A DNA stretch of 13,315 nt from Promethearchaeota archaeon (lineage in GTDB: Archaea > Asgardarchaeota > Lokiarchaeia > Sigynarchaeales > SOKP01): contig JAUXAJ010000126.1 of the NCBI GenBank assembly GCA_030620005.1, forward strand, positions 1 to 13,315, read 5' to 3'. Shown here in pieces: positions 1-7,263 of this stretch (the first letter of the stretch is position 1; every line of letters starts with the position of its first letter). The translations under genes and the position numbers were made by a program. The notes beneath the pieces are model-generated. The model was not told the DNA's origin. It worked only from the letters and a program-made list of their open reading frames with translations, and did not search any database.

Positions 1-1407
1 TCTAGACATTGTAACAGGCATATCTCCTCGAGTTAAGAAGTTAGTTGAAAACCCACCACCTCGGAAATATTCTACAATTGCAGCATCAAACCTTGTTGCA
101 TCTAAGCATTTTTGCACTTCTTCCTCTGTGATTTCCCAAAATGATTTCATTGCAGGTTTGCCATCGATTTCTTGTTGACCGGTCCCATCTATAGTTGTTG
201 ATCCAGAATTTATTAGATGTATTATTCCATTTTTTGCCCTGCCCGTTAATTCCTTTCCAGTTACTCGCTTAACAGCCGTATGGCTCCAATAAGTTCTTAC
301 ATCGGAAAAGATTTGAGATGTATTTGTTAAAAGATGACCAAAAAGCATTGCTATCCCGTTTAATGCATCGTTTTCTGTGGCCATAATGTATGGTTGCCTT
401 ATGCCATTCCAATCAAATGAAGAATTTAAAATAGTTTCTAAGAAATCACCATTTGGCATCCAATCTGTCCAGTGTCTTTGCCCTTGAAATCCCGCTGCGA
501 TTGCGTTATGTCCCAACGATTCTTCACCATAACCAATTTCTTTCAACTTTGGATTCCCAACCATTAAATCCCTGGAAATCATCGTCATTTTAATCACTGT
601 TTCCCATTCTTTATCTTTTTGTTCTCGAGTCTTTTGATTTTGAATTTCATTAAGATCTTTTCCTTCTTGACAATTCTTCTTGGTCCATTTTAATGCCTTT
701 TTAAATTCTTCTTTATCAAAGATATCTTCCTTTATTCGCCGACTAATTTCAGACATATCGATGTATTCATTTCTCATCCCTAAATAATCTTGAAAATATT
801 GTTCAGTTACAATTGAACCTGCTATGCCCATTGAAACTGAACCTATAGAAAGATAAGATTTACCATTCATCCATGCTACTGCAAGACCAGCTTTAGAAAA
901 TCTCAATAATTTTTCCTTTACATCATCAGGAATTGAATTATCATCAGCATCTTGAACATCTTGCCCGTAGATCCCAAACGCGGGAAGCCCTTTCTGAGAA
1001 TGTGCCGCTAACACGGCGGCTAAAAAAACTGCACCTGGTCTTTCTGTACCATTGAATCCCCATATAGCCTTAGGAATATATGAATTGGCATCAAGAACTT
1101 CTGATCCATAACACCAACAAGGGGTAACTGTTATTGAAAGGCCTACATTTTCTTTTTTAAATTTCTCCGCACATTCTGCTGCTTGAGCAACTCCACCAAT
1201 TGTCGTATCTGCAATGACGCATTCTACTTCCATTCCATTTGGATGCCTTAAATTACTTGTGAGGAATTCTGCTAACAACTTTGCCATTCCCATTGTTTGA
1301 TCCTCAAGTGATTCCCGGACACCTTTTTCTCTTCCATCAATCGTAGGTCGGATGCCTATTTTTGGGATAGCTCCTCGAAGTCTTTTTTTACCTACATGCT
1401 TTTCCAT
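1..1407 (-). CDS. fucI: L-fucose isomerase (C-terminus cut by window edge)
   Basis: Catalyses L-fucose to L-fuculose, the first step of fucose catabolism; the family is cytoplasmic, hexameric and Mn-dependent. It is open from the ATG at 1405-1407 to the left edge: 469 residues against about 590 in Escherichia coli FucI, so roughly 120 C-terminal residues lie outside. Long stretches match E. coli FucI as I remember it: [13 protein letters not shown] at 15-27, TPCWCYGSE at 95-103, [14 protein letters not shown] at 114-127, [10 protein letters not shown] at 306-315 and EYFRGGGFS at 446-454. The metal/catalytic acids E337 and D361 of E. coli correspond to E345 (ATENDALNG) and D369 (FSDVRTYWS). 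The last ligand, H528 in E. coli, would be outside. A TAA directly before the ATG fixes the start. No clear Shine-Dalgarno is seen. A GH29 fucosidase lies 7 kb away, and a dead second copy lies just upstream in inverted orientation. The family assignment is firm. Confidence 0.95.
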   Translation of the reverse strand, partial: MEKHVGKKRLRGAIPKIGIRPTIDGREKGVRESLEDQTMGMAKLLAEFLTSNLRHPNGMEVECVIADTTIGGVAQAAECAEKFKKENVGLSITVTPCWCYGSEVLDANSYIPKAIWGFNGTERPGAVFLAAVLAAHSQKGLPAFGIYGQDVQDADDNSIPDDVKEKLLRFSKAGLAVAWMNGKSYLSIGSVSMGIAGSIVTEQYFQDYLGMRNEYIDMSEISRRIKEDIFDKEEFKKALKWTKKNCQEGKDLNEIQNQKTREQKDKEWETVIKMTMISRDLMVGNPKLKEIGYGEESLGHNAIAAGFQGQRHWTDWMPNGDFLETILNSSFDWNGIRQPYIMATENDALNGIAMLFGHLLTNTSQIFSDVRTYWSHTAVKRVTGKELTGRAKNGIIHLINSGSTTIDGTGQQEIDGKPAMKSFWEITEEEVQKCLDATRFDAAIVEYFRGGGFSTNFLTRGDMPVTMSR

Positions 1408-1529
1408 TTATCTAATCACTTTAGAAATAGTCATTTCGATTTTAAATTTTTCATAATAAAAAAGTCTAATATGTTAAACTTAAAAATACATAGAATTAAT
1501 TAAATTAATTGCTCAAAATTTTAAATAAT

Positions 1530-1678
1530 AGGGAACAAAAGGATAAGGAATGGGAAACGGTTGTGAAAATGACGATGATTGTAAGAATGAATTTGGTACT
1601 CAGGAATTAGAAAGTGCTGATTATCGAGCATGTATGGTCGATAATGAGGGATACCTTTTAAGATACCTTTTAAACTAA
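1530..1678 (+). pseudogene. fucI: fucI relic: internally deleted, frameshifted second copy
   Basis: Two joined scraps of L-fucose isomerase. Codons from 1530 read [17 protein letters not shown], which equals residues 261-277 of the intact fucI on the other strand except for one V/I change; most base differences are synonymous. One frame over, from 1589 to the TAA at 1676-1678, the text reads EFGTQELESADYRAC and then about 14 more residues. This resembles the extreme C-terminus of FucI (E. coli ends with a DYRAC motif followed by about nine residues). About 290 residues between the scraps are gone, the frames do not join, and no start remains. Weaker similarity with small indels may extend back to about 1497. 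The synonymous divergence suggests the copy was functional for some time before it decayed. T-runs at 1680-1699 may be its old terminator. Confidence 0.8.
1650..1673 (+). repeat. 12-bp perfect tandem repeat in fucI relic
   Basis: The unit GATACCTTTTAA occurs twice head to tail (1650-1661 and 1662-1673), just before the TAA of the fucI relic. It adds four in-frame codons to the C-terminal tail and looks like replication slippage. Confidence 0.75.
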
Positions 1679-1679
1679 C

Positions 1680-1699
1680 TTTTTTCGTTCATTTTTTTT
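1680..1699 (+). terminator. T-rich terminator after fucI relic
   Basis: T6 and T8 runs separated by a short CGTTCA-type spacer follow the relic's TAA. U-tracts without a hairpin are typical archaeal terminators. This one is probably left over from the dead copy and would now isolate the thiolase operon. Confidence 0.4.
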
Positions 1700-1731
1700 A
1701 TAAATGATGCCAAAAAACAAAACTTTCTTTA

Positions 1732-1740
1732 ATTTATATA
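1732..1740 (+). promoter_or_regulatory. TATA box for thiolase operon
   Basis: ATTTATATA matches the archaeal TATA consensus and lies about 50 bp before the TTG start at 1791. Transcription would begin near 1762-1766 and leave a leader of roughly 25 nt with no Shine-Dalgarno site. No BRE was clearly recognised. Confidence 0.45.
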
Positions 1741-1790
1741 GTTTATAGTTCTACAATTTAGTTAATAGACAAAATAAAAAGTAAAAAAAA

Positions 1791-3014
1791 TTGAGAAAAG
1801 TAGCAATAATAGGTGTAGGAATTACACCATTTAAAACAAGGTATTTAGATAAAACCTACTTTGAATTGGCTTATGATGCTGCAGATATGGCACTAAAAGA
1901 TGCTAAGATTACCCACAATGAAATAGAATCTACGGTATATGGCATTTATAATGAACTCTTCGAAAGGCAATTCATGCCTGACATCTTTATAAATAGTTAT
2001 TTAGGACTTAATAACAAACCAGGGACTCGGATAGCAAGTGGGGGAGCTACTGGCGGTTATACCGTTAGAATGGCCTATGCTGAAATAGCATCGGGCTTGT
2101 CAGACCTATGCCTTTGTCTGGGTGTAGAAAAATGTAACGATTGTTATGATGAACTAACTGGCACGACTACACCTGCGGTTTTAAACGCTATTGCATATTC
2201 TGTTGACATGACTTATGAGTATCCAATGGGTATGATGGCTGCTAGTTCTTATGTGACCATGGTAAATGCTCATTACGAAGAGTTTGGAAACCCTTCTGAG
2301 GAACAGATGGCTTTAGTATCCGTGAAAAATCATGGAAATGCTATAAATAACCCAAAAGCACAATCTCCAATGAAGATAACTGTAGAAGATGTAATTAATT
2401 CGAGAATCATATGTTATCCATTTAAATTGTTAGATTGTTGTTTATATTCGGAGGCATCAGCAGCATTGATTTTGGCCAGCGAAGAAAAGGTTAAGGAATT
2501 AAAAATCGAGAATCCTATTTGGATTAGTGGAGTAGGTGCTGCAAATACTGATTGCTTCATAGGGAATAGGGAAAGCATTGGAAGATTATACTCAAATATT
2601 TACGCGGCAAAAGCAGCTTATAAAATGGCTGGTCTGGATTATGATAATATTAAAAATCAAATAGATCTTGCAGAATTGCATGATGCATTCTCTGGACAAG
2701 AAGTTATATCGTATGAAGAATTAGGCTTTGTACCTTTTGGTGAAGGCGGAAAATGGTTAGAAACTGGTGGTCCAATGTTCGATGGAGAATTACCATGCAA
2801 TCCATCAGGAGGATTAATCGGTTGTGGGCACGCTATTGGTGCCACAGGGATAATGTCTACGGGAGAAACTGCTTTACAACTAAGAGAGGAGGCTGGGAAA
2901 CATCAGGTGAAAACCATTGAGAATGGGCGGGCTTTAGCCCATAGTATTGGAGGTCCAGGCGCGGCATATGCCGCAATAATCATAATGGCAAACGAGGATG
3001 GGTTGAAAACATGA
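1791..3014 (+). CDS. Thiolase-fold protein (archaeal/SCP2-thiolase type) lacking the nucleophilic Cys
   Basis: A 407-residue thiolase-superfamily protein of the kind that pairs with DUF35 proteins. It begins with TTG; the next residues RKVAIIGVGITPF are the usual N-terminus of the family, which supports that start, and no Shine-Dalgarno is seen. In active thiolases the nucleophile sits in an ACASGG-type motif. Here the aligned stretch is SGGATGGY (83-90), with Gly85 where the Cys should be. The other landmarks remain: ELHDAF with His298, NPSGG at 337-341, GCGHAIGATG with His347, and HSIGGPG with His384. Known partners act in Claisen/thiolytic reactions (archaeal acetoacetyl-CoA thiolase complexes) or in retro-aldol cleavage (Ltp2-type). 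Which applies here cannot be told; a Cys-dependent acyl-enzyme is unlikely. The stop overlaps the DUF35 start as ATGA, pointing to coupled translation and a complex. Confidence 0.85.
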   Translation: MRKVAIIGVGITPFKTRYLDKTYFELAYDAADMALKDAKITHNEIESTVYGIYNELFERQFMPDIFINSYLGLNNKPGTRIASGGATGGYTVRMAYAEIASGLSDLCLCLGVEKCNDCYDELTGTTTPAVLNAIAYSVDMTYEYPMGMMAASSYVTMVNAHYEEFGNPSEEQMALVSVKNHGNAINNPKAQSPMKITVEDVINSRIICYPFKLLDCCLYSEASAALILASEEKVKELKIENPIWISGVGAANTDCFIGNRESIGRLYSNIYAAKAAYKMAGLDYDNIKNQIDLAELHDAFSGQEVISYEELGFVPFGEGGKWLETGGPMFDGELPCNPSGGLIGCGHAIGATGIMSTGETALQLREEAGKHQVKTIENGRALAHSIGGPGAAYAAIIIMANEDGLKT

Positions 3015-3256
3015 GCGAAAAGTTCCAAGAACACCAAATAAGAGATGAAATTGTAATCCATTACAAATACATCATGGGTGGTCAAAGTAAGTTTTTCATA
3101 GAGCTGAAAAATAATAAGAAGATATTTGGAACTAAATGTAAAAAATGCGGAAAAATATGGATGCCCCCGAGGATAAATTGCTCTGACTGCTATGAAGATA
3201 CCGATTGGGTTGAATTAAAGCAAACTGGAATGATAGAGATTAGCACCATCGTTTAG
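3011..3256 (+). CDS. DUF35 protein, N-terminal Zn-ribbon half, ending at in-frame TAG
   Basis: This is the first half of a DUF35 (Zn-ribbon plus OB-fold) partner of the upstream thiolase. An N-terminal helix (about residues 5-35) leads into a rubredoxin-like zinc ribbon with Cys43, Cys46, Cys57 and Cys60. The stop at 3254-3256 falls just after the Zn ribbon, within the first OB-fold strand (EISTIV). Reading continues in the same frame for 82 more residues with good DUF35 sequence, so the full gene would be 164 residues, a normal family length. In such complexes the Zn ribbon docks on the thiolase and the OB-fold helps hold the CoA substrate. The ATG overlaps the thiolase stop (ATGA). Alternatives are a nonsense mutation, an assembly error, translational readthrough, or a stable Zn-ribbon-only product. 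Whether it is functional is unknown. Confidence 0.75.
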   Translation: MSEKFQEHQIRDEIVIHYKYIMGGQSKFFIELKNNKKIFGTKCKKCGKIWMPPRINCSDCYEDTDWVELKQTGMIEISTIV

Positions 3257-3505
3257 TATACCACTTCCGCTTTTATCCAAGCCGTTCCATATGGAATTGC
3301 CTTTATCAAACTAGATGGGGCTCAAACAGCATTTAATCAAGGTATTTTCTCAGAAAATTTAGTTCCTTCCAAAGTTAAAAAAGGCCAACGTGTAAAAGCT
3401 GTGTTTCAAAAGGAGCGAGAAGGTAAAATGACAGATTTTTTCTTCGTTCCTGAAGAAGAATGGGAAAGATGGATTAGTAAACCTGAATACGAGGGAGGTG
3501 CGTAA
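3257..3505 (+). pseudogene. DUF35 OB-fold half downstream of the in-frame TAG
   Basis: Directly after the TAG, the same frame stays open to the TAA at 3503-3505. It encodes 82 residues of a DUF35 OB-fold: strands around YTTSAF, PYGIAFIKLDG and KKGQRVKAVF, then a tail EEEWERWISKPEYEGG. It has no usable start of its own near its beginning; the only in-frame ATG is at 3427, inside the domain. It can therefore be made only by readthrough or suppression of the TAG, or by non-standard initiation. The coding sequence looks intact with no further stop or frameshift, so the lesion is recent, artefactual or tolerated. Its last codons contain the Shine-Dalgarno of the SCP2 gene. Confidence 0.65.
3492..3500 (+). 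promoter_or_regulatory. Strong Shine-Dalgarno for SCP2 gene
   Basis: AGGGAGGTG lies 7 nt before the ATG at 3508, inside the 3' end of the DUF35 frame. It is the clearest Shine-Dalgarno site in the window and would let the SCP2 protein be made independently of whether ribosomes read past the upstream TAG. Confidence 0.7.
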
Positions 3506-3507
3506 AA

Positions 3508-3879
3508 ATGGGTGTTGCAAGTGATAATTTAATGAAAGTTATTGAGAAAATGAATACACTCGAGAAAGCTCAAGCCGTTTTTGTAACGGATGTTGCCGGA
3601 AAATCGGTAGATTGGGAAATGACCTTCCAGTTTAACCTAGACCATGAGGATCCTTTCCATGTAGAAATTAAAGAGCGAAAGGCAATCCTTGTCCCAGGAA
3701 CAGCTGAAGAAGCTCAAATTATATTGTCTGGTGATCCTAATTCTATTGTAAAAATCTGTAACGGTAAGGGTGATTTCACTCATGCGATCTCTAGGGAGGA
3801 GATAGCTGTTGAGAAGGGAAAAGTAATGGATGTTATTAGACTTACAAGGGCTATAACAATTATCTTAAAAACTAAATAA
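3508..3879 (+). CDS. SCP2 sterol-carrier-domain protein
   Basis: A 123-residue stand-alone SCP2 domain, the usual size for a single domain. SCP2 domains have a hydrophobic tunnel that binds fatty acyl-CoAs, sterols and other lipids. Supporting features are the amphipathic start (DNLMKVIEKMN), a strand pair around VDWEMTFQFNL (35-45), an acidic turn, the DPNSIVKICNGKGDFTHAIS segment (76-95), which matches the typical helix-strand part of the fold, and a hydrophobic C-terminal helix (VMDVIRLTRAITIIL). There is no signal peptide or membrane segment. It is third in the operon after the thiolase and DUF35 genes, 2 nt behind the DUF35 frame's TAA, with a strong Shine-Dalgarno. The context suggests it carries or presents the acyl substrate of the thiolase-fold complex; that role is inference. 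Confidence 0.85.
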   Translation: MGVASDNLMKVIEKMNTLEKAQAVFVTDVAGKSVDWEMTFQFNLDHEDPFHVEIKERKAILVPGTAEEAQIILSGDPNSIVKICNGKGDFTHAISREEIAVEKGKVMDVIRLTRAITIILKTK

Positions 3880-3889
3880 TTACTTTTAA

Positions 3890-3896
3890 TTTTTTT
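3890..3896 (+). terminator. T7 terminator after SCP2 gene
   Basis: A T7 run starts 11 nt after the SCP2 stop in otherwise AT-rich DNA, with no hairpin. This would be a plausible archaeal U-tract terminator closing the thiolase-DUF35-SCP2 operon. Confidence 0.4.
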
Positions 3897-3963
3897 ATAT
3901 TTTAAGGTTTCATTTTATTTTAATTTAACATCAGTTCATTGAAATAGAAATGTAAAATTAATT

Positions 3964-3971
3964 ACATATAT
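3964..3971 (+). promoter_or_regulatory. Possible TATA box for first TLP1 gene
   Basis: ACATATAT lies about 50 bp before the ATG at 4017. It is the best TATA-like element in the 137-bp gap, but the gap is so AT-rich that others (near 3997-4006) could compete. Confidence 0.3.
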
Positions 3972-4016
3972 GTTATTATTCTTCATATTCTCATGTAAAT
4001 ATTATAGAATTTAGTA

Positions 4017-5528
4017 ATGAATATTATATCTAATCCTGTAATTGTAGGTGCTGCCCAATTTACACAAGGTAAGAAAACTCCTAAGCCACTAGATCCACTA
4101 AGTTTAATGGTTAAAACTAGTAGAGATGCTCTTGCAGATTCAGGAGCAGCTGGCTTAAAGGAATTCATTGATTCTGTCTATATGATAAACATTAATAGTT
4201 GGTCTTACGAAGATGCGCCAGGGGAGCTCAGCAAGTTGATTGGCGTTAATCCCGTTAATAAAGTGTTTTTACCTGCTGGTGGTGATACACCACAGATGCT
4301 CGTAAATCGGGCTGCAAAGGAAATTTCCTCAGGTGATATTAAGTCCGTAATAATAACCGGAGGAGAATCTGCCTATTCTGCGTATCTTGAAAAAAAGGGC
4401 AAAATTTCGTTAAATTGGCCAGAAAGGAAAGAACCTAAATACATGGAAGGTAAGCCATGGAATGGCACAAATGCTTTTGAAAATTACTACGGTTTTAAAA
4501 ACCCTCCTCATGCTTATGCACTTTTTGAGACAGCCTTACGCGCATCAGCTGGGAGGAGCATTGATGAGCATAGAAAAAGCATGGGTAGGCTTTTTGAGCG
4601 TTTTTCAAAAGTAGCATTCAAGAATCCCTTCGCATGGACAAAAGAAATTTACAACTCTGACGAAATAACCACTCCTACCCCAGAAAACCGTAAAATAAAT
4701 AACTCTTATACTAAACGAATGTGTGCTAACATGTTTGTGGATCAATCCGCTAGTTTGATAATGACAAGCGAAAAAATCGCTGAAAAACTTGGGATTGATA
4801 AAAAACTCTGGGTTTATCTCATGGGGGGGTCTGATCTCAAAGATATTCACGAGATCACGCGTCGGCCTCGGCTTTACGCTTCACCAGCAGCGTCAACAGC
4901 TTCTCAGCTCGCTTTAGAGCAAGCAGGTCTCAAATTGAAGGATATTAACGCTTTTGACATCTATAGTTGCTTTCCTTCCATCGTAGAAATTACGAGAAAT
5001 GAATTAGGATTAACAGAGAGCGATCCTCGCGACTTGACAGTAGCAGGAAGTCTTCCATTTTTTGGTGGTCCTTTGAGCAACTACTCCATGCACGCAATTG
5101 TTTCTGCCGTTAATTTGATACGTAAAACTTCCTCGTTAAATATAATGGTGATTGCGAATGGAGGGTTAAACACTAAAAAGTCAGTCGGCATATATGGAAC
5201 TAAGCCACCACTAACGCCTTGGAGCGCTCGAGATGATACGAGTATACAGCAATCAATTTTGGCGAAAACTTTACCCGAACCTGTCAAAGAAGCCAGTGGA
5301 GAGCTAACAATCGAAGCTTACATAATTACGTACAATCGAACTAGAAATCCAAAGAGGGGTGTTGTAATTGGTCGTCTCGAAGATGGACGCCGAACCCTCG
5401 CAAATATCGATTCTAATCCTGAAGAATTATTAAGACTTGAACGAGAAGAACTTGTTGGAAAGACGGGGAAAGTATATCATGACGCACAAGAAGGGCGTAA
5501 TTTCGTCCAAATTAACATCAACGATTAG
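4017..5528 (+). CDS. Thiolase-like protein type 1 (TLP1), first paralog
   Basis: A 503-residue thiolase-fold protein with an extra C-terminal domain, the layout of the TLP1 family described from mycobacteria and usually annotated acetyl-CoA acetyltransferase. The N-terminal start NPVIVGAAQFTQ lines up with the second paralog, supporting the ATG. At the thiolase nucleophile site the sequence is AGGDTPQMLVNRAA (87-100), with no Cys. SCFPS (317-321) replaces the second thiolase motif. His359 in NYSMHA stands where the GHP histidine would be. NGG (381-383) replaces the CGGG cysteine loop. The added domain (about 425-495), with TIEAYIITYN and GVVIGRLEDGRRT, is probably the OB-like TLP1 C-terminal domain. 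Residues before about 400 should bind CoA thioesters; classical Claisen or thiolysis activity is doubtful. It ends in TAG, followed by a T9 run. No Shine-Dalgarno is seen. Confidence 0.85.
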   Translation: MNIISNPVIVGAAQFTQGKKTPKPLDPLSLMVKTSRDALADSGAAGLKEFIDSVYMININSWSYEDAPGELSKLIGVNPVNKVFLPAGGDTPQMLVNRAAKEISSGDIKSVIITGGESAYSAYLEKKGKISLNWPERKEPKYMEGKPWNGTNAFENYYGFKNPPHAYALFETALRASAGRSIDEHRKSMGRLFERFSKVAFKNPFAWTKEIYNSDEITTPTPENRKINNSYTKRMCANMFVDQSASLIMTSEKIAEKLGIDKKLWVYLMGGSDLKDIHEITRRPRLYASPAASTASQLALEQAGLKLKDINAFDIYSCFPSIVEITRNELGLTESDPRDLTVAGSLPFFGGPLSNYSMHAIVSAVNLIRKTSSLNIMVIANGGLNTKKSVGIYGTKPPLTPWSARDDTSIQQSILAKTLPEPVKEASGELTIEAYIITYNRTRNPKRGVVIGRLEDGRRTLANIDSNPEELLRLEREELVGKTGKVYHDAQEGRNFVQININD

Positions 5529-5555
5529 ATTGATACTGATTGTTTACCATTATTA

Positions 5556-5564
5556 TTTTTTTTT
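5556..5564 (+). terminator. T9 terminator after first TLP1 gene
   Basis: An uninterrupted T9 run begins 28 nt after the TAG stop. A second run (T11, 5666-5676) follows shortly before the next promoter. Together they suggest the two TLP1 genes are transcribed separately. Confidence 0.45.
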
Positions 5565-5677
5565 CACACAAAAGTTCGTAGGAATCTGCGAAGATAAATC
5601 CCTGTTAACTCATTTACATTAATGTTAATGATGACAAAAAGCCAAAATTAAAAATATATTGGTGATTTTTTTTTTTA

Positions 5678-5688
5678 TCTATATATAT
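5678..5688 (+). promoter_or_regulatory. TATA box for second TLP1 gene
   Basis: TCTATATATAT lies about 35-40 bp before the ATG at 5721 and just after a T11 run. Initiation would fall near 5710-5714, giving a leader of about ten bases made almost wholly of the T8 run (5713-5720) that abuts the start codon. Confidence 0.45.
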
Positions 5689-5720
5689 CTTTTCTTGAAG
5701 GGATAAGGTCACTTTTTTTT

Positions 5721-7226
5721 ATGGGTAAGGAAAAAACTCCAATTATTGTAGGTGTAGCTCAATTTACACAGGATAAGGATGAACCAAAACCACTTGATCC
5801 CCTTAGTTTAATGGTTAAAACCAGCAATATGGCTATAAATGACACTGGATCGGCAGGAATAAGAGAGTACATTGATAGCATTTACATGCCAAGGATTATT
5901 AGTTGGAGATATAGAGATGCTCCTACTGAACTGAGTGATATTTTGGGAATCAAAACCAATCAATCTTTTTATTCAGATTATGGTGGTGAGACCCCGCAGT
6001 TATTTGTAAATCGTGCGGCTAAATCAATTGCTTCAGGAGAATGTAAAACAGCATTATTGACGGGCGCAGAAGCCCATTATGCAGCTTATCGCTTAAAAAG
6101 AGGTGAAATCACCTTAGACTGGCCAAGAAGTAAAAATTTAAAACATAATCATATTAAAAAGGAACCGGATTACACTAATCTTGAGTTAAAGTACGGAATT
6201 ACATTTCCTTCAAGCATGTACGCGATGTTTGAAACGGCAATCCGAAAAAAATCTGGCAGGAGTATCGAAGAGCACTCTCAGCACATGGGCAAGCTTCTTG
6301 AACACTTTTCTAAAGTAGCTACAAGGAATCCTCATGCGTGGTCCAAAAAGTTTTACACTGCTGAAGAAATTGTAACTCCGAATCACGAGAATCGATACAT
6401 TTGTCATCCTTACACAAAATGGATGATATCCAACCCCTATGTTGACCAATCAGCAGCAATAATCATGACGAGTGAAAAAATTGCAGAAGAACTTGGCATC
6501 GATGAAAAAAAATGGATATATCCGATGGGTGGGGCCGATCTTGAAAATATTCACGATGTAACGCGACGACCTCGGTTTTACGATTCCCCAGCACTGAAAG
6601 AAGCTTCTCAACTCGCATTAGAACAAGCAGGTCTTTCACTTGAAGAAATTGATAAGTTTGATTTATACAGTTGCTTTCCTGCTATTGTTGAGATAGCTAA
6701 ACAAGAGTTAAGAATAACTGAGGACGATCCTCGCGATCTAACGGTTACAGGTGGTCTCGGTTTTTTTGGAGGCCCTTATAATAACTATTCTATGCACGCA
6801 ATTGTTTCTGCTGTAGAACTTATACGCCAAAAACCATTATTAAAGATATTTATTTTAGCGAACGGTGGTTATAATACACGACAATCAATAGGAATTTATG
6901 GTATTGAACCACCCGCTAAACATTGGAACTCGCGAGACGATATTGCCATCCAACAGAAAATATATACAGAAGCATTGCCCGAACCAGTTGAAAAAGCAAC
7001 GGGTCTGCTTACCATAGAAGCTTATACTTTTCATTATAATCGAGAGGGGCAACCTATAAAAGGTGTTGTAATTGGTCGTCTAGAGAACGGTCGTCGCACT
7101 ATTGCGGAAATAAAAGCAGGTGTAGAGGAACTCTTAAAGCTTGAACGTCAGGAACTTGTAGGAAAACAAGGCAAAGTTCATGAAGGCTCTTGCAATGGTC
7201 GAAACAAGATAATTATCCCGAACTAG
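5721..7226 (+). CDS. Thiolase-like protein type 1 (TLP1), second paralog
   Basis: A 501-residue paralog of the preceding gene. The two align without a gap from residue 1 to about 490, at roughly 60% identity by eye. Key positions are the same: GGETPQLFVNRAA (88-100) with no Cys at the nucleophile site, SCFPA (317-321), GFFGGPYNNYSMHA with His359, NGG (381-383), and a C-terminal domain with TIEAYTFHYN and GVVIGRLENGRRT. Residues 131-165, between the two thiolase halves, differ most between the copies and may set specificity or pairing. With no catalytic cysteines it is probably a CoA-thioester-binding protein or an enzyme with unusual chemistry. Tandem paralogs may form a heteromer, but separate promoters and terminators argue against strict coexpression. 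It ends in TAG, convergent with the VOC gene 19 bp away. Confidence 0.85.
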   Translation: MGKEKTPIIVGVAQFTQDKDEPKPLDPLSLMVKTSNMAINDTGSAGIREYIDSIYMPRIISWRYRDAPTELSDILGIKTNQSFYSDYGGETPQLFVNRAAKSIASGECKTALLTGAEAHYAAYRLKRGEITLDWPRSKNLKHNHIKKEPDYTNLELKYGITFPSSMYAMFETAIRKKSGRSIEEHSQHMGKLLEHFSKVATRNPHAWSKKFYTAEEIVTPNHENRYICHPYTKWMISNPYVDQSAAIIMTSEKIAEELGIDEKKWIYPMGGADLENIHDVTRRPRFYDSPALKEASQLALEQAGLSLEEIDKFDLYSCFPAIVEIAKQELRITEDDPRDLTVTGGLGFFGGPYNNYSMHAIVSAVELIRQKPLLKIFILANGGYNTRQSIGIYGIEPPAKHWNSRDDIAIQQKIYTEALPEPVEKATGLLTIEAYTFHYNREGQPIKGVVIGRLENGRRTIAEIKAGVEELLKLERQELVGKQGKVHEGSCNGRNKIIIPN

Positions 7227-7242
7227 CTTAAATTGGACAATA

Positions 7243-7263
7243 GTTTTATTTTTTCTTTCTTCT
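7243..7263 (+). terminator. T-rich terminator after second TLP1 gene
   Basis: A pyrimidine-rich T tract (T4, T6, T3) begins 17 nt after the TAG. It overlaps the last codons of the convergent VOC gene, which are a Lys/Arg-rich tail on the other strand. The one stretch can serve as terminator for one gene and coding tail for the other. Confidence 0.4.

Noticed and set aside
3254..3256. Pyrrolysine codon reading of the DUF35 TAG as a genome-wide recoding
   Set aside because: Two long intact genes in the window end in TAG without sensible extensions, so general TAG recoding is not supported; single-gene readthrough is kept as an option.
5437..5622. 61-codon plus-strand frame overlapping the end of the first TLP1 gene
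   Set aside because: Starts inside the TLP1 C-terminal coding region in another frame and runs into T-rich DNA; no ribosome-binding site or recognisable content.
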